NCBI GenBank assembly: GCA_009746045.1 | Contig: RPFO01000026.1 | Location: 2,829,663 to 2,893,662, forward strand | Length of the DNA: 64,000 bases | Origin: Mesostigma viride | Taxonomy: Eukaryota > Streptophyta > Mesostigmatophyceae > Mesostigmatales > Mesostigmataceae | Direction of reading: 5' to 3' | Shown here: in pieces, positions 21,843-32,362 of the stretch | Layout of the letters: every line of letters begins with the position of its first letter | Numbering within the stretch: the stretch's first letter is position 1 | Translations under genes and position numbers: made by a program | The notes under the pieces: generated by a model | What the model was told of the DNA's origin: nothing | The model's input: only the letters and a program-made list of their open reading frames with translations | Database searches by the model: none

Positions 21843-23169
21843 TTACCGGGCGCCATCCATACCCGGGACGTGCGTAGACGATGATGACGCAGCTGGGGCG
21901 GGCCTGGTATGGCCCGGCTTGTGCCGCTTGTTAGGAGCCTGCACATCCGTGCGCTTGCCGTTGATGAAGAGCACGGGGGTGTCGTGGACGAGGCGGACGT
22001 AGACCTTCTGGCCTTCATGCCTGGGCTGGATCGCCACGTCGCTGCCCAGCAGACCGTTCTTGATTACTAGCTGGGCCGGGGAGAGGAGGTCGTCGAGGCT
22101 CGGCGCGTTTCTCCCACCTAGGAGCTTGCGGGCCTGGAGTACCTTCACCTTGCTGGCCACATTCGCGAAGGTCACCCGGATGGGGCCAGGCTGGCCCGCC
22201 ATCCAGGCTGCCGACTCAATGCGGATGCGTTCGTTGCCCAGATGCATGCAGCCGGCCCACGATGAGGCTGTGGTACAGGCGTTGCGCTAGCATCAGGTCC
22301 GTTTCTGGCTGCTGCGCGACCTGGAAATACCGGACCACTATACTGCGTGAGCGCTGGTCCTCCTCGACAGCAGTCTTGTGGGCTGCAGCCCCCCTGCGTG
22401 CAGCATCCTCCATCAGGTTGGCAATGTCTGTCTGTTTCACCATGTTAGCGTAGATGGTGGGTGCGGGGGCGGCTGGCTGGGGCAGGCTGGTCAGGGCGGC
22501 CTTGACCTCGGCAATGCTGGAGTGGAGCTCAGCAGTGTCTCGACGGATAGCGGTGGACAAGGCGCCGATTTGGGCAGCCATGTCTGCGACTTTCTTATTG
22601 AGCTTGTGCAGGTCTGCTTCCGGGGAAGCATCGGGGGTGTTGGCGGTGCCGTGCTCGGCGTCCTTGAAAGCGGCAAAGAGTGCCCGGAGGCAAGGGGCCT
22701 GCGCGTGGCTCAGGAAAACAGAAAGTCGAAGCTCTGGCTCGTCCATGTCGGCAAGCTCGTCCACTGAAATGGTATCGCCAGACGTGGGAAAATAGATTGG
22801 AATGTCGTTGGTTTTCAGGTGGTGCAGGATAGCCTGCGCCTCCTCGGCGGTAAGCGAAAAGAACCGGTGCTCGGCGACAACCTGGCCAGGCATGAAGGAT
22901 GCTGGGTCGAACTCAGCGTCGTCGGTAGCGTCGTCGGTGGCGTCGTCAATGGGGGTGTCGATAGAAGACGATGGCGGAAGGATCTGGCGATCCATCTCGT
23001 CGGCTGGGTTGACGCAAAGCCGCTTGGAGGAGGCGGTAATGGCTGCCTCGCTGGCCGGGGGCTGCGTCGCCATGGTTTCCGCATCTGCAATTAGTTGCGT
23101 AATCGTGTCGGGCGCTGAAGCCTCCCCCTCGGAGAGAGTATGGGAGGCGGTTGACGGAGTTTCTGCCAT
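21843..23169 (-). pseudogene. LINE ORF1 (gag-like, RNA-binding)
   Basis: The first 317 codons (from 23,169) carry an acidic N-terminus, a coiled-coil-like stretch (LHKLNKKVADMAAQIGALST) and the start of a folded domain (RSIVVRYFQV). After a frameshift near 22,235 the domain continues (RIRIESAAWM, IRVTFANVASKVKVLQARKL), an RRM/L1-ORF1p-like layout, with a basic tail. Its place upstream of the RT fragments in the same orientation supports LINE ORF1. Confidence 0.75.
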
Positions 23170-23230
23170 AGCTGGTTCCGGGAAAATACGAACCCTGCCT
23201 GTGCTGCGTTTTTTGATATTGCGCTAAATC

Positions 23231-24992
23231 TTGGGCGATGGCGGCTGAAAATTATATCATCGTGTTCGTCATCAAAAGGCGCATCTACTGCAATTTACCC
23301 GACCAAATTTCATGCCCGGATGTAAAAGTTATGAGAGTTAGCAACCAGCCAGAACTGTGAGTTCCTGGTCTCTCACGCACACAACGGGATGAGCCAAAGT
23401 TGCAAGGCAGCAACCTTTTAACCCGTGCACCAAGCCACGACCACGGTGAGCGTTTCCACGTCCAATGTGGGAGCCTCGGTTCGTGCTTGCCAAGATAGCT
23501 GGTCATCCCCCATGACCAAGCTATATCCTTTGCGTTGTTCCTCGTTCCCATCGGCGTGACGAGGCACGTGCAGGCAGGCAAGCAAATCCTCAACGTCCAC
23601 TGGCATCAGTGCAGAGCCAGGACGAACTGGATTTGCCTAGACTCTGCAACCTAGGAAGTACAGGACCTGTCACAAGCCTGCAAGGCCTAGTATCCTTGCA
23701 GACCTGTGCCAGTCCTGTATTCCACCAGCCACAGGCTGCTGCTCCTCTGGTCTACGTGGACCACAGTCACGTGATAGTCAGGCTAAGCCTGTGCAGGCAC
23801 GGCCTGCCACGTGTCCTGTCCACTATACCAGAGGACTGTACCCTAGTCGGCCACGGACGGCTAGGACTTCGGGACCTCATATCTTTCTCGTCCCTTGTCT
23901 GTTTCAGGCGGTCAGCACGGCGTTGGAAAGGTCTTTCCAAACTGCATCCACTTAGCATATTGGTTGCCCAAAATGCTAACTCCAACCCTTTCTTCTTTTG
24001 GAGCTGGACCAGCTTGAAACAAGCCTAACCTTGCTTGTGCCCACTCAGCCACAGACCGCTTGGTCCCTTGAGGTTGATCAGACCTTTGAGGGCCCAGGTT
24101 CCTGCCTCCTTTGGGTAACAACATATCTGCCCTTGGACCAGGCTAGGTGTACTGGCCAGTGAATCAGAGGTCACCCCAGGTTATCCCCTGACCCCTTGGT
24201 CAGCTCCCAACCTTTCCTTGGGAACTTGGTGCTAGATTAAAGTCAAGGCACATTACCTAGTCCAATGGCTGGGATTACAGGATGCCAAGAACGTACTATT
24301 GTGAGTTCCTGATCTTTCACAGTTATCACAGGCGCCCGTTCTTATGGCGCCCGCCTTGGCCAGCCTTCCCTTTTAAGCTCAAAGAGACTCAGGTAGCACC
24401 TATACAAATACTGCCTTATTGGGGAGCCCATGTCTTCACTGGGTGTTAAGCCCAGGAATCACTCATGCCAGGCTGTGGCTCTGCTGGGGAATTGAACCCC
24501 ACCCCAACCTCCAGGTTTATAGGTGACCTGGAACTTTACACAAGAGAAACAGTACAACCATGAGAACAACATGAGAATGACATGACATGATTATGTTTTA
24601 TTCAAAGCATTATATAACCCAGAATGTGGCTCCCTGGCAACCATGTTCCACATGGTCACACAACCAGGTTCTTTATTAGCAACAGGTTGGAAACAAGCAC
24701 TAGAAAACATATATACAGCAACCTGTAAGAACCAGCATTCGGGTTGCCCTTGCATGGCCTAACTGTTTGAGGCCAAAGGCGTCGACTTAAGTCCTGGCGA
24801 CTCTTCTGAACCCCATGGGGAGGGCCAGGCATGATTCTCAGCTGGTAGGAGTGACATTCCACACCAACTCCTGTCCAGGAGGGTGTACCTAACCCTGAAG
24901 GACCGGCTGTCAACCAGTAAGCACCAGTCACCACTTGGTACTTTGGTCAAGCAGCCCACTGGGGACACCCAAGCTGAAGCAAGGCCTGGTCT
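23231..24992. other. Host repeats, probably the 3' part of the truncated copia element
   Basis: No gene recognised. A GTGAGTTCCTG[G/A]TCT.TCAC motif occurs at about 23,358 and 24,301 and might mark LTR-related repeats of the minus-strand copia pol at 24,993-26,661. LTR ends could not be defined. Confidence 0.4.
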
Positions 24993-26661
24993 CTATGGCC
25001 GCCCGTGTAAGGGGTCCATGAGCCCACGGAGCAGGGGGTACTGCCTCTCCGCCTTCTCCTCCAGCTTGGTGAGGGCATCTGCAGGGTTGTCCACACCAGG
25101 CACATGTTCAATGTGAGCTAGGTAGGACATCTCCTTGAGCAACAAGTAGTCAAGGTCCCTGCTCCTGGCCAGCTGCCTGTGCACAAATTGCACCATGCCC
25201 ATGCTATCAGTCCTCACCAGTGTGTGCAGCTGCAACCTACAGGAAGCCACTTGACATAGCTGGTAGAAGAGCTCCCTCAAGTAAAGAGCAGTATGCAGCC
25301 CTTCACAGATTGCCCTGCACTCAGCAATATCACTGCTGGGTGTAACCCTGTTCTGCAACCGACTGTACCAGGTAACAAGTGAGGTGTGATCTTGCTCCAG
25401 GGTAACTAATGCTGCTGCCCTGCCCCTGACCTCTGTGACCTTCCTATTGTCCATAGAACTGTCCACATAGAGAACCATGTCAAGGGGCTTGTACAAATCC
25501 ACAGGACCCAGTATGAGAGGGGGAGACATCATGACAGCCTGCACCACACTCTCAGCACCCACCTCAACCAGCTGGGAATCAGTAAGTCGACTCAAAACCA
25601 GCAAGTCAGGGGCACATATACTTGCAAGCCATGCCAGCATGCCCCTGATGGTAGCACACCTAGCCTGCGTGATGGGCTCCTGCAATGCATCTACAATCTG
25701 CTGTGGGTAGTCCTTACCACCCTCCATCCTGATGAACCACGAGCCCTTGGCTTGGAACAACGTAGCCTGCATGCCACAGAAGACCATAGGCTCATTCTCC
25801 ACCATGTGCTGTATCTTACCCAGCTCAAACCGCTTCTGGATCTTAGCCAAGACAGCCTCAACCCAGTCTGGTGGACCTATGAGATGCAGGTCATCACCAT
25901 GCAGTGAGGCAAAGACAGGAAGGCCATTGTGGGACCCTTGGAACAAACAGGGATCCACTGGAGACACAGAAAACCCACAAGTATTCTTCAAGAATTTCTC
26001 TAGGCTCTTTCTCCAGATAATGGGACTGGACCTGAGACCTTCCAACCCTTTCAGAATTCTCAGGTACCTGGCCTTTATCTCTGCTCTCCATACAGCAGGT
26101 ACAGTCACAAAGAAAGGAGGGATATCTCTCCAAGTCTGCCTAGCCTGATCTTGGTCACCCTTGAGAAAAGCCCTCTTGAAATCAATCAGCACAGAGCTGT
26201 AGGGCACACCCTTAACCAGGAAAGACAGAAATATACACAGCAGAATCCTCCTCGTGTCATGCAGCATCCCTGGAGTATAGAGCTCCTCATCTAACAACTG
26301 GCCAGTGCCATGATATTCGGTTACAACTGGTCTGACATGTGGCACCTGGACACCATCTACCTCCTTGAGCTTGAGGACAAACATCAACCTGAGCAGCTGG
26401 TGAACTTCTGGCAGCTCATCCACAGGTTCTGCACAGTTGGAAACTATCCACTCATGCCCAGAAGCAACAAAGCCAAGAGTCCATGCCTTAGCCATCTTGG
26501 GGCTTTGCATCATCTCGACTAGCTGGCGCCAGGGAATAGGACTGTGAGCAGCTATCTGGTACCTGTTTACCCCTAACTGCCTTGGATCAAAGGTGGTTGG
26601 GATTATCAACAGGTCCTCAGCTATGGGCTCCCGACCTTGAGGACCCTCAGCTGGCTGACTC
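24993..26661 (-). pseudogene. Truncated copia-like pol (RT and RNase H only)
   Basis: A 538-codon minus-strand frame holds a copia RT (SSVLIDFKRAFLKG, KGLEGLRSSPIIW, VDPCLFQ, LHGDDLHLIG) and RNase H (LYVDSSMDN, VRTDSMGMVQF, VDNPADALTK). Like the larger element it has HGDD where YVDD is usual, so the two belong to one lineage. Protease, integrase and gag are missing: the coding side is cut by the piggyBac-like element at 26,662. Confidence 0.9.
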
Positions 26662-27324
26662 TTAACCCCTAAATGGTCTGGCTGCCGATTTTCCGCCTAA
26701 AACTGAGTTACAGCCGACACGTCGGCCCCTTCTCGGGGGACCAAATGCCGCGAAAACTATTGAGAATTAGGAAACGTTTAGCTGAGAAGATCGAAAGTTT
26801 ATAATTTTCCTCACAGCATGGTACTAGGGTTTGCATACTTCTGACAAAGTTATAGAGGTGTTCTGGCCGGTCAAAGTACAAGGGGTCAGGGTACTTTTTC
26901 ACGTAAAACGTGCATTCCGGAAAACGACGACCTGGCCATGGCGGCTTGCGCCCACGCATGGCATTTACGTTTTCGTTCGAATTTTCTGACCAAACTCAGG
27001 AAATTGATTTTATACGTCCTAAAGATGATACAGGCCAATTTTTGGTTCGCGGGAATGCCATTTGATAGGTGTCGGCAGCGTTCTTGCTGGAAAAAACTGC
27101 GATCAGGCCGGACGATAGAAACGTTGACAGCAATACCTTTCCGGCGTATTTTAAAGGATATATTGGTTTCTTTGTACTTTTTATGATACATGGTAGTCGT
27201 AAACGTGCAAGGGTGGCCAGAAATCGCCGAATCCAGCGACCATGCTGCACAACTTTGGTGTTCCGAAATGCGCCATTTTGCGGCCACCGCCTGGGCCAAG
27301 GTAACGCCATCCATGCCTGGTAAA
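26662..27324 (+). mobile_element. PiggyBac-like element, host-side copy, truncated
   Basis: It begins at TTAA followed by CCCCTAAATGGTC and is nearly identical to 41,076-41,740 for about 660 bp. The match ends at GCCTGGTAAA, exactly where the viral palindrome starts. The right ~1 kb and right terminal repeat are absent. No transposase was recognised, so it is probably non-autonomous. Confidence 0.85.
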
Positions 27325-27592
27325 CCAGCAACTACGTGAGCTACCCCCCCAGAGCCTCTGCAGCCCCCAGTCCCCCTAGACCCCCTAGACCCCTTGGACC
27401 CCCCGGAGCCCCCGGTCCGAACAGAAGTCCTGTAATCTCCACCGCCGCCGTCGCCTGTCCCGGCCCTGGGAGGCGGCGAAGGGGCAAACGAGGGGGAGAA
27501 GGTAATCCACCTCCGACCGGCGAGAGGGGCCGGAGAGGCCCCGCCAATTTCGCTCGCCCCCCGCCCCGTCCCTCCCGATGGGCGACGCTTGC

Positions 27593-27747
27593 TTGGATTC
27601 TCTTGCACTACTTCTTTTTTAGACTCTTTCAAAAATAATTATATGGGTAATGAAAAATTGCAAAGGGTATAGGCTATATATAGGGCTATATATACAGGAA
27701 TAATATTTCCCGGGGTGGCTGAAAAAGAAGTCGTGCACGAGAATCCA
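27593..27747. promoter_or_regulatory. AT-rich core between inverted 27-nt motifs (left arm)
   Basis: TTGGATTCTCTTGCACTACTTC followed by T6 occurs at 27,593-27,620, and its inverted variant (GAAAAAGAAGTCGTGCACG, then AGAATCCA) at 27,721-27,747. The ~100 bp between is AT-rich with TATATATAGGGCTATATATA. GC-rich flanks on both sides share CGCTCGCCCCCCG. The same structure is at 31,957-32,109 (mirror copy) and 39,301-39,452. It may be a bidirectional promoter or a replication element; the function is inference. Confidence 0.5.
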
Positions 27748-27965
27748 CTCCACCTCCGATGGTCGGGGGCGGCGGGAGAGGCGGCGGCAGGTTCGCTCGC
27801 CCCCCGTCCCGGGTCCGTCGCGCCCCGAGTCTGGATGTGTTTGAAACGTCCTTTTCTCTCCTGGAGGGGCGGCGCGGGCGGGTGGGGGTCGAGGGTGGAT
27901 GAGAATGCGTGGTTTCGGTCGGGCTTCTTTTGGGCTCGGATCCGTTCTGGACAGTCTGCGTCCCG

Positions 27966-28032
27966 GCGCCCCCCGGGCCGGGGTTGGGAGGGGGTTGCGC
28001 TTAGGGGTCGGGAAATAAAATGTGGGGGTATG
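27966..28032 (+). promoter_or_regulatory. Shared leader upstream of the 160-aa Cys-rich gene
   Basis: GCGCCCCCCGGGCCGGGGTT, then GGG..TTGCGCTTA.GGG, then AATAAAATGTGGGGGTATGA, is repeated almost exactly at 28,533-28,600 before the second gene of the arm. Its conservation in front of two unrelated coding regions suggests a promoter and 5' leader. Confidence 0.5.
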
Positions 28033-28512
28033 AGTATGGAGACCTCCGCCTGCTGCGAGTGCGGACGCGCCCTCCCGATGAACGGCCCCCCTTCCTTCTG
28101 CGCCGAGTGCCGGCGGGCGATCCCGCCGCAGCCCAGGACCCTGGAGGACATCCTGACCTGCCACGACTGCCGGCGCGGCATCCCGCTGGAGGGCTGGGAC
28201 CCGGACGACAAGGAGGACACACGCGCGTACATGCGGGGTCTGGTGCCGGCCATGTGGCCCGGCCAGGAGAGCGGCCCGTGCCTGGTCTGCCGCGGGTGCC
28301 ACGCGAAGGAGGCGAGGCAGGAGGAGTGGGAGGACCCTCCGCCGTTGCTGGATGAGCCGTTGAGCGCGGACGCCATGCTGATCCTCTGCATCCTGAAGGG
28401 CGTGAAGCTGCCCTCTAAGTACGAGTGGCAGACCCCTCCGGCCATGTGGGTGGTTCGCGACGGGGGAGTGGTGCTGGCCAGCCCGGCGACCCTGGGCCCG
28501 GCGGGTGAGTGA
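28030..28512 (+). CDS. 160-aa Cys-rich zinc-ribbon-like protein (left arm copy)
   Basis: The start chosen is the ATG at 28,030, which reads MSMETSACCECGRALP. The N-terminal half has repeated CxxC pairs (CCECG, FCAECRRAI, TCHDCRRGI, CLVCRGCH), consistent with two or more zinc ribbons; the C-terminal part is Pro/Leu-rich. No family is recognised. It lies in the viral terminal repeat, a place where giant viruses often keep fast-evolving accessory genes. A mirrored copy is at 31,190-31,672. The next gene follows after ~115 bp with the same leader, so the two may be co-regulated. Confidence 0.75.
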   Translation: MSMETSACCECGRALPMNGPPSFCAECRRAIPPQPRTLEDILTCHDCRRGIPLEGWDPDDKEDTRAYMRGLVPAMWPGQESGPCLVCRGCHAKEARQEEWEDPPPLLDEPLSADAMLILCILKGVKLPSKYEWQTPPAMWVVRDGGVVLASPATLGPAGE

Positions 28513-28532
28513 CGGATGCGAGTCTGGTGCCC

Positions 28533-28600
28533 GCGCCCCCCGGGCCGGGGTTAAGAGGGGGCTGCGCTTACGGGGGAGGGAATAAAATGTGGGGGTATGA
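28533..28600 (+). promoter_or_regulatory. Shared leader upstream of the HNH-like gene
   Basis: This is a near repeat of 27,966-28,032, again ending AATAAAATGTGGGGGTATGA. An ATG inside it (28,587) is in frame with the downstream gene and would add 14 residues. Confidence 0.5.
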
Positions 28601-28628
28601 TAACAGCGGCGACGGGCGAGAAACGGAG

Positions 28629-29516
28629 ATGGCAACCCCGGAGTTCTACGTGACGAACGACGCGGAGGACAAGTGGCGCCAGAGGGTGGGGTCTTCGGTG
28701 CAGACCTTCAACTCTGCCCTGCGGTACAAGTGCGCGAAGACGGGGAGGGGGTTCAAGCGTTTCCGCGAGTCGAAGGCCCGCGACATGTGGGACGGCAGGT
28801 GCGCCAAGTGCGCGACCCCGATCCGCTTCCACTCGTCGGAGGAGGTCCCCCACATGGGGATCCTGGTGCGTTATCTGGTCCCGGACGGCGCGGGGCTGTC
28901 TCTGACCGAGTCGGCGACGGGCATGCCCCCCGAGTGGAGGTGCGGGCGTTGCAGGGTGGGCCCTCTGGAATCGGAGTACGACGAGCTGAAGCACCTCAGG
29001 ATGGAGGAGGAGTACCTGCGCGCCCGGAAGGGGCTGCCCATCCCGGACGACTCCCCGCCCGTGCTGCCCTTCCCGGAGGCGGCACCGGCCGGGAAGCGGC
29101 CCAGGAGCCCTTGCCAGCATTACGGGGAGTGCCCCCCCGATGTCGACCCCGCGGTGTGGTCGCACGTGAAGAAAGCGTTCTACGGCGTCCAGTCGAGGGT
29201 GAAGAGCGACCTGCCCCTGAGCTGGCAGTCCACGCCCCACGGGGAGCGAGACCTGTCCCCGCGCCTGCTGGAGGCCGTCAGGAAACTGGAGAGCCAGGAG
29301 TGGCGCTGCGGCCACTGCGAGGGGCGGATGTCGCTGGACTCCCCTGAGCTCGCCCCGTCCCCCGACAAGACGGACACGTTCGACAGGACGTACTTCCCCG
29401 ACAACTACAGGTGGCTGCACGCGGGGTGCAACCGGGCCAAAGCCGTGGACGACTCCATAGACCAGTGCAGGCGCAGGATGGCGGAGTACGAGAAGCTGCC
29501 GGACCCCGTGGAATGA
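28629..29516 (+). CDS. HNH-type endonuclease-like protein (left arm copy)
   Basis: 295 aa from MATPEFYVTND; an alternative in-frame start is at 28,587. The N-terminal part has GRCAKCATPI and WRCGRC zinc pairs. The C-terminal ~80 residues have WRCGHC, then SLDSPELAPS, then DNYRWLHAGCNRAK, an HNH-like (treble-clef) layout with the closing CNxAK signature. It is a clear paralogue of the protein at 32,927-33,634 (shared GRxF, W-x-GRCxxCAxPI and a DEL block). Such HNH proteins act as site-specific or structural nucleases in viruses. An AATAAA follows the stop by ~15 bp. The mirror copy is frameshifted. Confidence 0.75.
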   Translation: MATPEFYVTNDAEDKWRQRVGSSVQTFNSALRYKCAKTGRGFKRFRESKARDMWDGRCAKCATPIRFHSSEEVPHMGILVRYLVPDGAGLSLTESATGMPPEWRCGRCRVGPLESEYDELKHLRMEEEYLRARKGLPIPDDSPPVLPFPEAAPAGKRPRSPCQHYGECPPDVDPAVWSHVKKAFYGVQSRVKSDLPLSWQSTPHGERDLSPRLLEAVRKLESQEWRCGHCEGRMSLDSPELAPSPDKTDTFDRTYFPDNYRWLHAGCNRAKAVDDSIDQCRRRMAEYEKLPDPVE

Positions 29517-29608
29517 TGAACGCCGTATGCTAATAAAGACACCCCTCGTCCAATGCCACGTGTCACCTCATCGCTAGACAGTCCCAAAGCAAAAAGGGCC
29601 GGGTTCGC

Positions 29609-29704
29609 CAGCATAAGGGGCTGGTTTCAAACAGGGTGGGCCAGCATAAGGGCTGGTTTCAAACAGGGTGGGCCAGCATAAGGGGCTGGTTTCAAACAGG
29701 GTGG
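29609..29704 (+). repeat. 33-bp direct repeats beside the hairpin (left arm)
   Basis: Three units of GCCAGCATAAGGGGCTGGTT followed by TCAAACAGGGTGG; the middle one lacks a G. They are mirrored at about 29,990-30,088 in the right arm. Tandem repeats next to a terminal hairpin are typical of hairpin-ended large DNA virus genomes. Confidence 0.85.
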
Positions 29705-29759
29705 GCCGGGTTTGACAGCATAAGGGCCGGTGCGGTTACTGGAAAAAATATCTAACCCC

Positions 29760-29935
29760 ATGGTATAGGATATACCTGAGAGTCTAGGCCTCTACCGGCC
29801 CTGTCCAGGGCCTGCCATGGGACATGTCCCCGGGACTGATCAGAAACGTTTCTGATCAGTCCCGGGGACATGTCCCATGGCAGGCCCTGGACAGGGCCGG
29901 TAGAGGCCTAGACTCTCAGGTATATCCTATACCAT
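29760..29935. other. Palindrome centre: candidate resolved telomere hairpin
   Basis: The centre is GATCAGAAACGTTTCTGATC, and perfect symmetry extends outward through CCGGGGACATGTCCCATGG and CTCTCAGGTATATCC without a spacer. Each arm also contains small self-complementary blocks (GGACATGTCC, GGCCCTGTCCAGGGCC), so alternative folded forms are possible. Confidence 0.8.
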
Positions 29936-30181
29936 GGGGTTAGATATTTTTTCCAGTAACCGCACCGGCCCTTATGCTGTCAAACCCGGCCCACCCTGTT
30001 TGAAACCAGCCCCTTATGCTGGCCCACCCTGTTTGAAACCAGCCCCTTATGCTGGCCCACCCTGTTTGAAACCAGCCCCTTATGCTGGCGAACCCGGCCC
30101 TTTTTGCTTTGGGACTGTCTAGCGATGAGGTGACACGTGGCATAATGGACGAGGGGTGTCTTTATTAGCATACGGCGTTCA

Positions 30182-31073
30182 TCATTCCACGGGGTCCGGC
30201 AGCTTCTCGTACTCCGCCATCCTGCGCCTGCACTGGTCTATGGAGTCGTCCACGGCTTTGGCCCGGTTGCACCCCGCGTGCAGCCACCTGTAGTTGTCGG
30301 GGAAGTACGTCCTGTCGAACGTGTCCGTCTTGTCGGGGGACGGGGCGAGCTCAGGGGAGTCCAGCGACATCCGCCCCTCGCAGTGGCCGCAGCGCCACTC
30401 CTGGCTCTCCAGTTTCCTGACGGCCTCCAGCAGGCGCGGGGACAGGTCTCGCTCCCCGTGGGGCGTGGACTGCCAGCTCGATCAGGGGCAGGTCGCTCTT
30501 CACCCTCGACTGGACGCCGTAGAACGCTTTCTTCACGTGCGACCACACCGCGGGGTCGACATCGGGGGGGCACTCCCCGTAATGCTGGCAAGGGCTCCTG
30601 GGCCGCTTCCCGGCCGGTGCCGCCTCCGGGAAGGGCAGCACGGGCGGGGAGTCGTCCGGGATGGGCAGCCCCTTCCGGGCGCGCAGGTACTCCTCCTCCA
30701 TCCTGAGGTGCTTCAGCTCGTCGTACTCCGATTCCAGAGGGCCCACCCTGCAACGCCCGCACCTCCACTCGGGGGGCATGCCCGTCGCCGACTCGGTCAG
30801 AGACAGCCCCGCGCCGTCCGGGACCAGATAACGCACCAGGATCCCCATGTGGGGGACCTCCTCCGACGAGTGGAAGCGGATCGGGGTCGCGCACTTGGCG
30901 CACCTGCCGTCCCACATGTCGCGGGCCTTCGACTCGCGGAAACGCTTGAACCCCCTCCCCGTCTTCGCGCACTTGTACCGCAGGGCAGAGTTGAAGGTCT
31001 GCACCGAAGACCCCACCCTCTGGCGCCACTTGTCCTCCGCGTCGTTCGTCACGTAGAACTCCGGGGTTGCCAT
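30182..31073 (-). pseudogene. HNH-type endonuclease-like gene (right arm copy, frameshifted)
   Basis: This is the mirror of 28,629-29,516 and starts MATPEFYVTND at 31,073. A 4-bp insertion at about 30,480 (GCTC-GATC-AGGGG instead of GCTCAGGGG) shifts the frame, so the HNH part (30,182-30,370) is in another frame from the zinc-pair part. The rest matches its partner. The copy inside the palindrome is therefore broken in one arm only. Confidence 0.8.
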
Positions 31074-31189
31074 CTCCGTTTCTCGCCCGTCGCCGCTGTT
31101 ATCATACCCCCACATTTTATTCCCTCCCCCGTAAGCGCAGCCCCCTCTTAACCCCGGCCCGGGGGGCGCGGGCACCAGACTCGCATCCG

Positions 31190-31672
31190 TCACTCACCCG
31201 CCGGGCCCAGGGTCGCCGGGCTGGCCAGCACCACTCCCCCGTCGCGAACCACCCACATGGCCGGAGGGGTCTGCCACTCGTACTTAGAGGGCAGCTTCAC
31301 GCCCTTCAGGATGCAGAGGATCAGCATGGCGTCCGCGCTCAACGGCTCATCCAGCAACGGCGGAGGGTCCTCCCACTCCTCCTGCCTCGCCTCCTTCGCG
31401 TGGCACCCGCGGCAGACCAGGCACGGGCCGCTCTCCTGGCCGGGCCACATGGCCGGCACCAGACCCCGCATGTACGCGCGTGTGTCCTCCTTGTCGTCCG
31501 GGTCCCAGCCCTCCAGCGGGATGCCGCGCCGGCAGTCGTGGCAGGTCAGGATGTCCTCCAGGGTCCTGGGCTGCGGCGGGATCGCCCGCCGGCACTCGGC
31601 GCAGAAGGAAGGGGGGCCGTTCATCGGGAGGGCGCGTCCGCACTCGCAGCAGGCGGAGGTCTCCATACTCAT
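31190..31672 (-). CDS. 160-aa Cys-rich zinc-ribbon-like protein (right arm copy)
   Basis: Mirror copy of 28,030-28,512 with the same protein (MSMETSACCECGRALP start at 31,672). The frame is intact, with the same leader upstream. It is directly followed by the shared leader of the frameshifted HNH copy on the same strand. Confidence 0.75.
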   Translation of the reverse strand: MSMETSACCECGRALPMNGPPSFCAECRRAIPPQPRTLEDILTCHDCRRGIPLEGWDPDDKEDTRAYMRGLVPAMWPGQESGPCLVCRGCHAKEARQEEWEDPPPLLDEPLSADAMLILCILKGVKLPSKYEWQTPPAMWVVRDGGVVLASPATLGPAGE

Positions 31673-31956
31673 ACCCCCACATTTTATTTCCCGACCCCTA
31701 AGCGCAACCCCCTCCCAACCCCGGCCCGGGGGGCGCCGGGACGCAGACTGTCCAGAACGGATCCGAGCCCAAAAGAAGCCCGACCGAAACCACGCATTCT
31801 CATCCACCCTCGACCCCCCACCCGCCCGCGCCGCCCCTCCAGGAGAGAAAAGGACGTTTCAAACACATCCAGACTCGGGGCGCGACGGACCCGGGACGGG
31901 GGGCGAGCGAACCTGCCGCCGCCTCTCCCGCCGCCCCCGACCATCGGAGGTGGAGT

Positions 31957-32109
31957 GGATTCTCGTGCACGACTTCTTTTTCAGCCACCCCGGGAAATAT
32001 TATTCCTGTATATATAGCCCTATATATAGCCTATACCCTTTGCAATTTTTCATTACCCATATAATTATTTTTGAAAGAGTCTAAAAAAGAAGTAGTGCAA
32101 GAGAATCCA
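31957..32109. promoter_or_regulatory. AT-rich core between inverted 27-nt motifs (right arm)
   Basis: Mirror copy of 27,593-27,747, with the same two inverted motifs and TATATA-rich core. Confidence 0.5.
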
Positions 32110-32362
32110 AGCAAGCGTCGCCCATCGGGAGGGACGGGGCGGGGGGCGAGCGAAATTGGCGGGGCCTCTCCGGCCCCTCTCGCCGGTCGGAGGTGGATTA
32201 CCTTCTCCCCCTCGTTTGCCCCTTCGCCGCCTCCCAGGGCCGGGACAGGCGACGGCGGCGGTGGAGATTACAGGACTTCTGTTCGGACCGGGGGCTCCGG
32301 GGGGTCCAAGGGGTCTAGGGGGTCTAGGGGGACTGGGGGCTGCAGAGGCTCTGGGGGGGTAG

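Larger units (their letters stand above)
18552..23230 (-). mobile_element. Decayed LINE with nested TIR elements
   Basis: On the minus strand, from high to low coordinates: an ORF1 with an RNA-binding-like C-terminus (23,169-21,843), a truncated TIR element, the RT core (21,130-20,330), an inverted complete TIR element, the RT C-terminal part (19,549-18,739), and a 3' tail with (CCAT)n and a terminal (ATTA)n run near 18,552-18,571. The apurinic-type endonuclease and the RT N-terminus are missing, presumably deleted at the truncated TIR copy. Confidence 0.85.
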
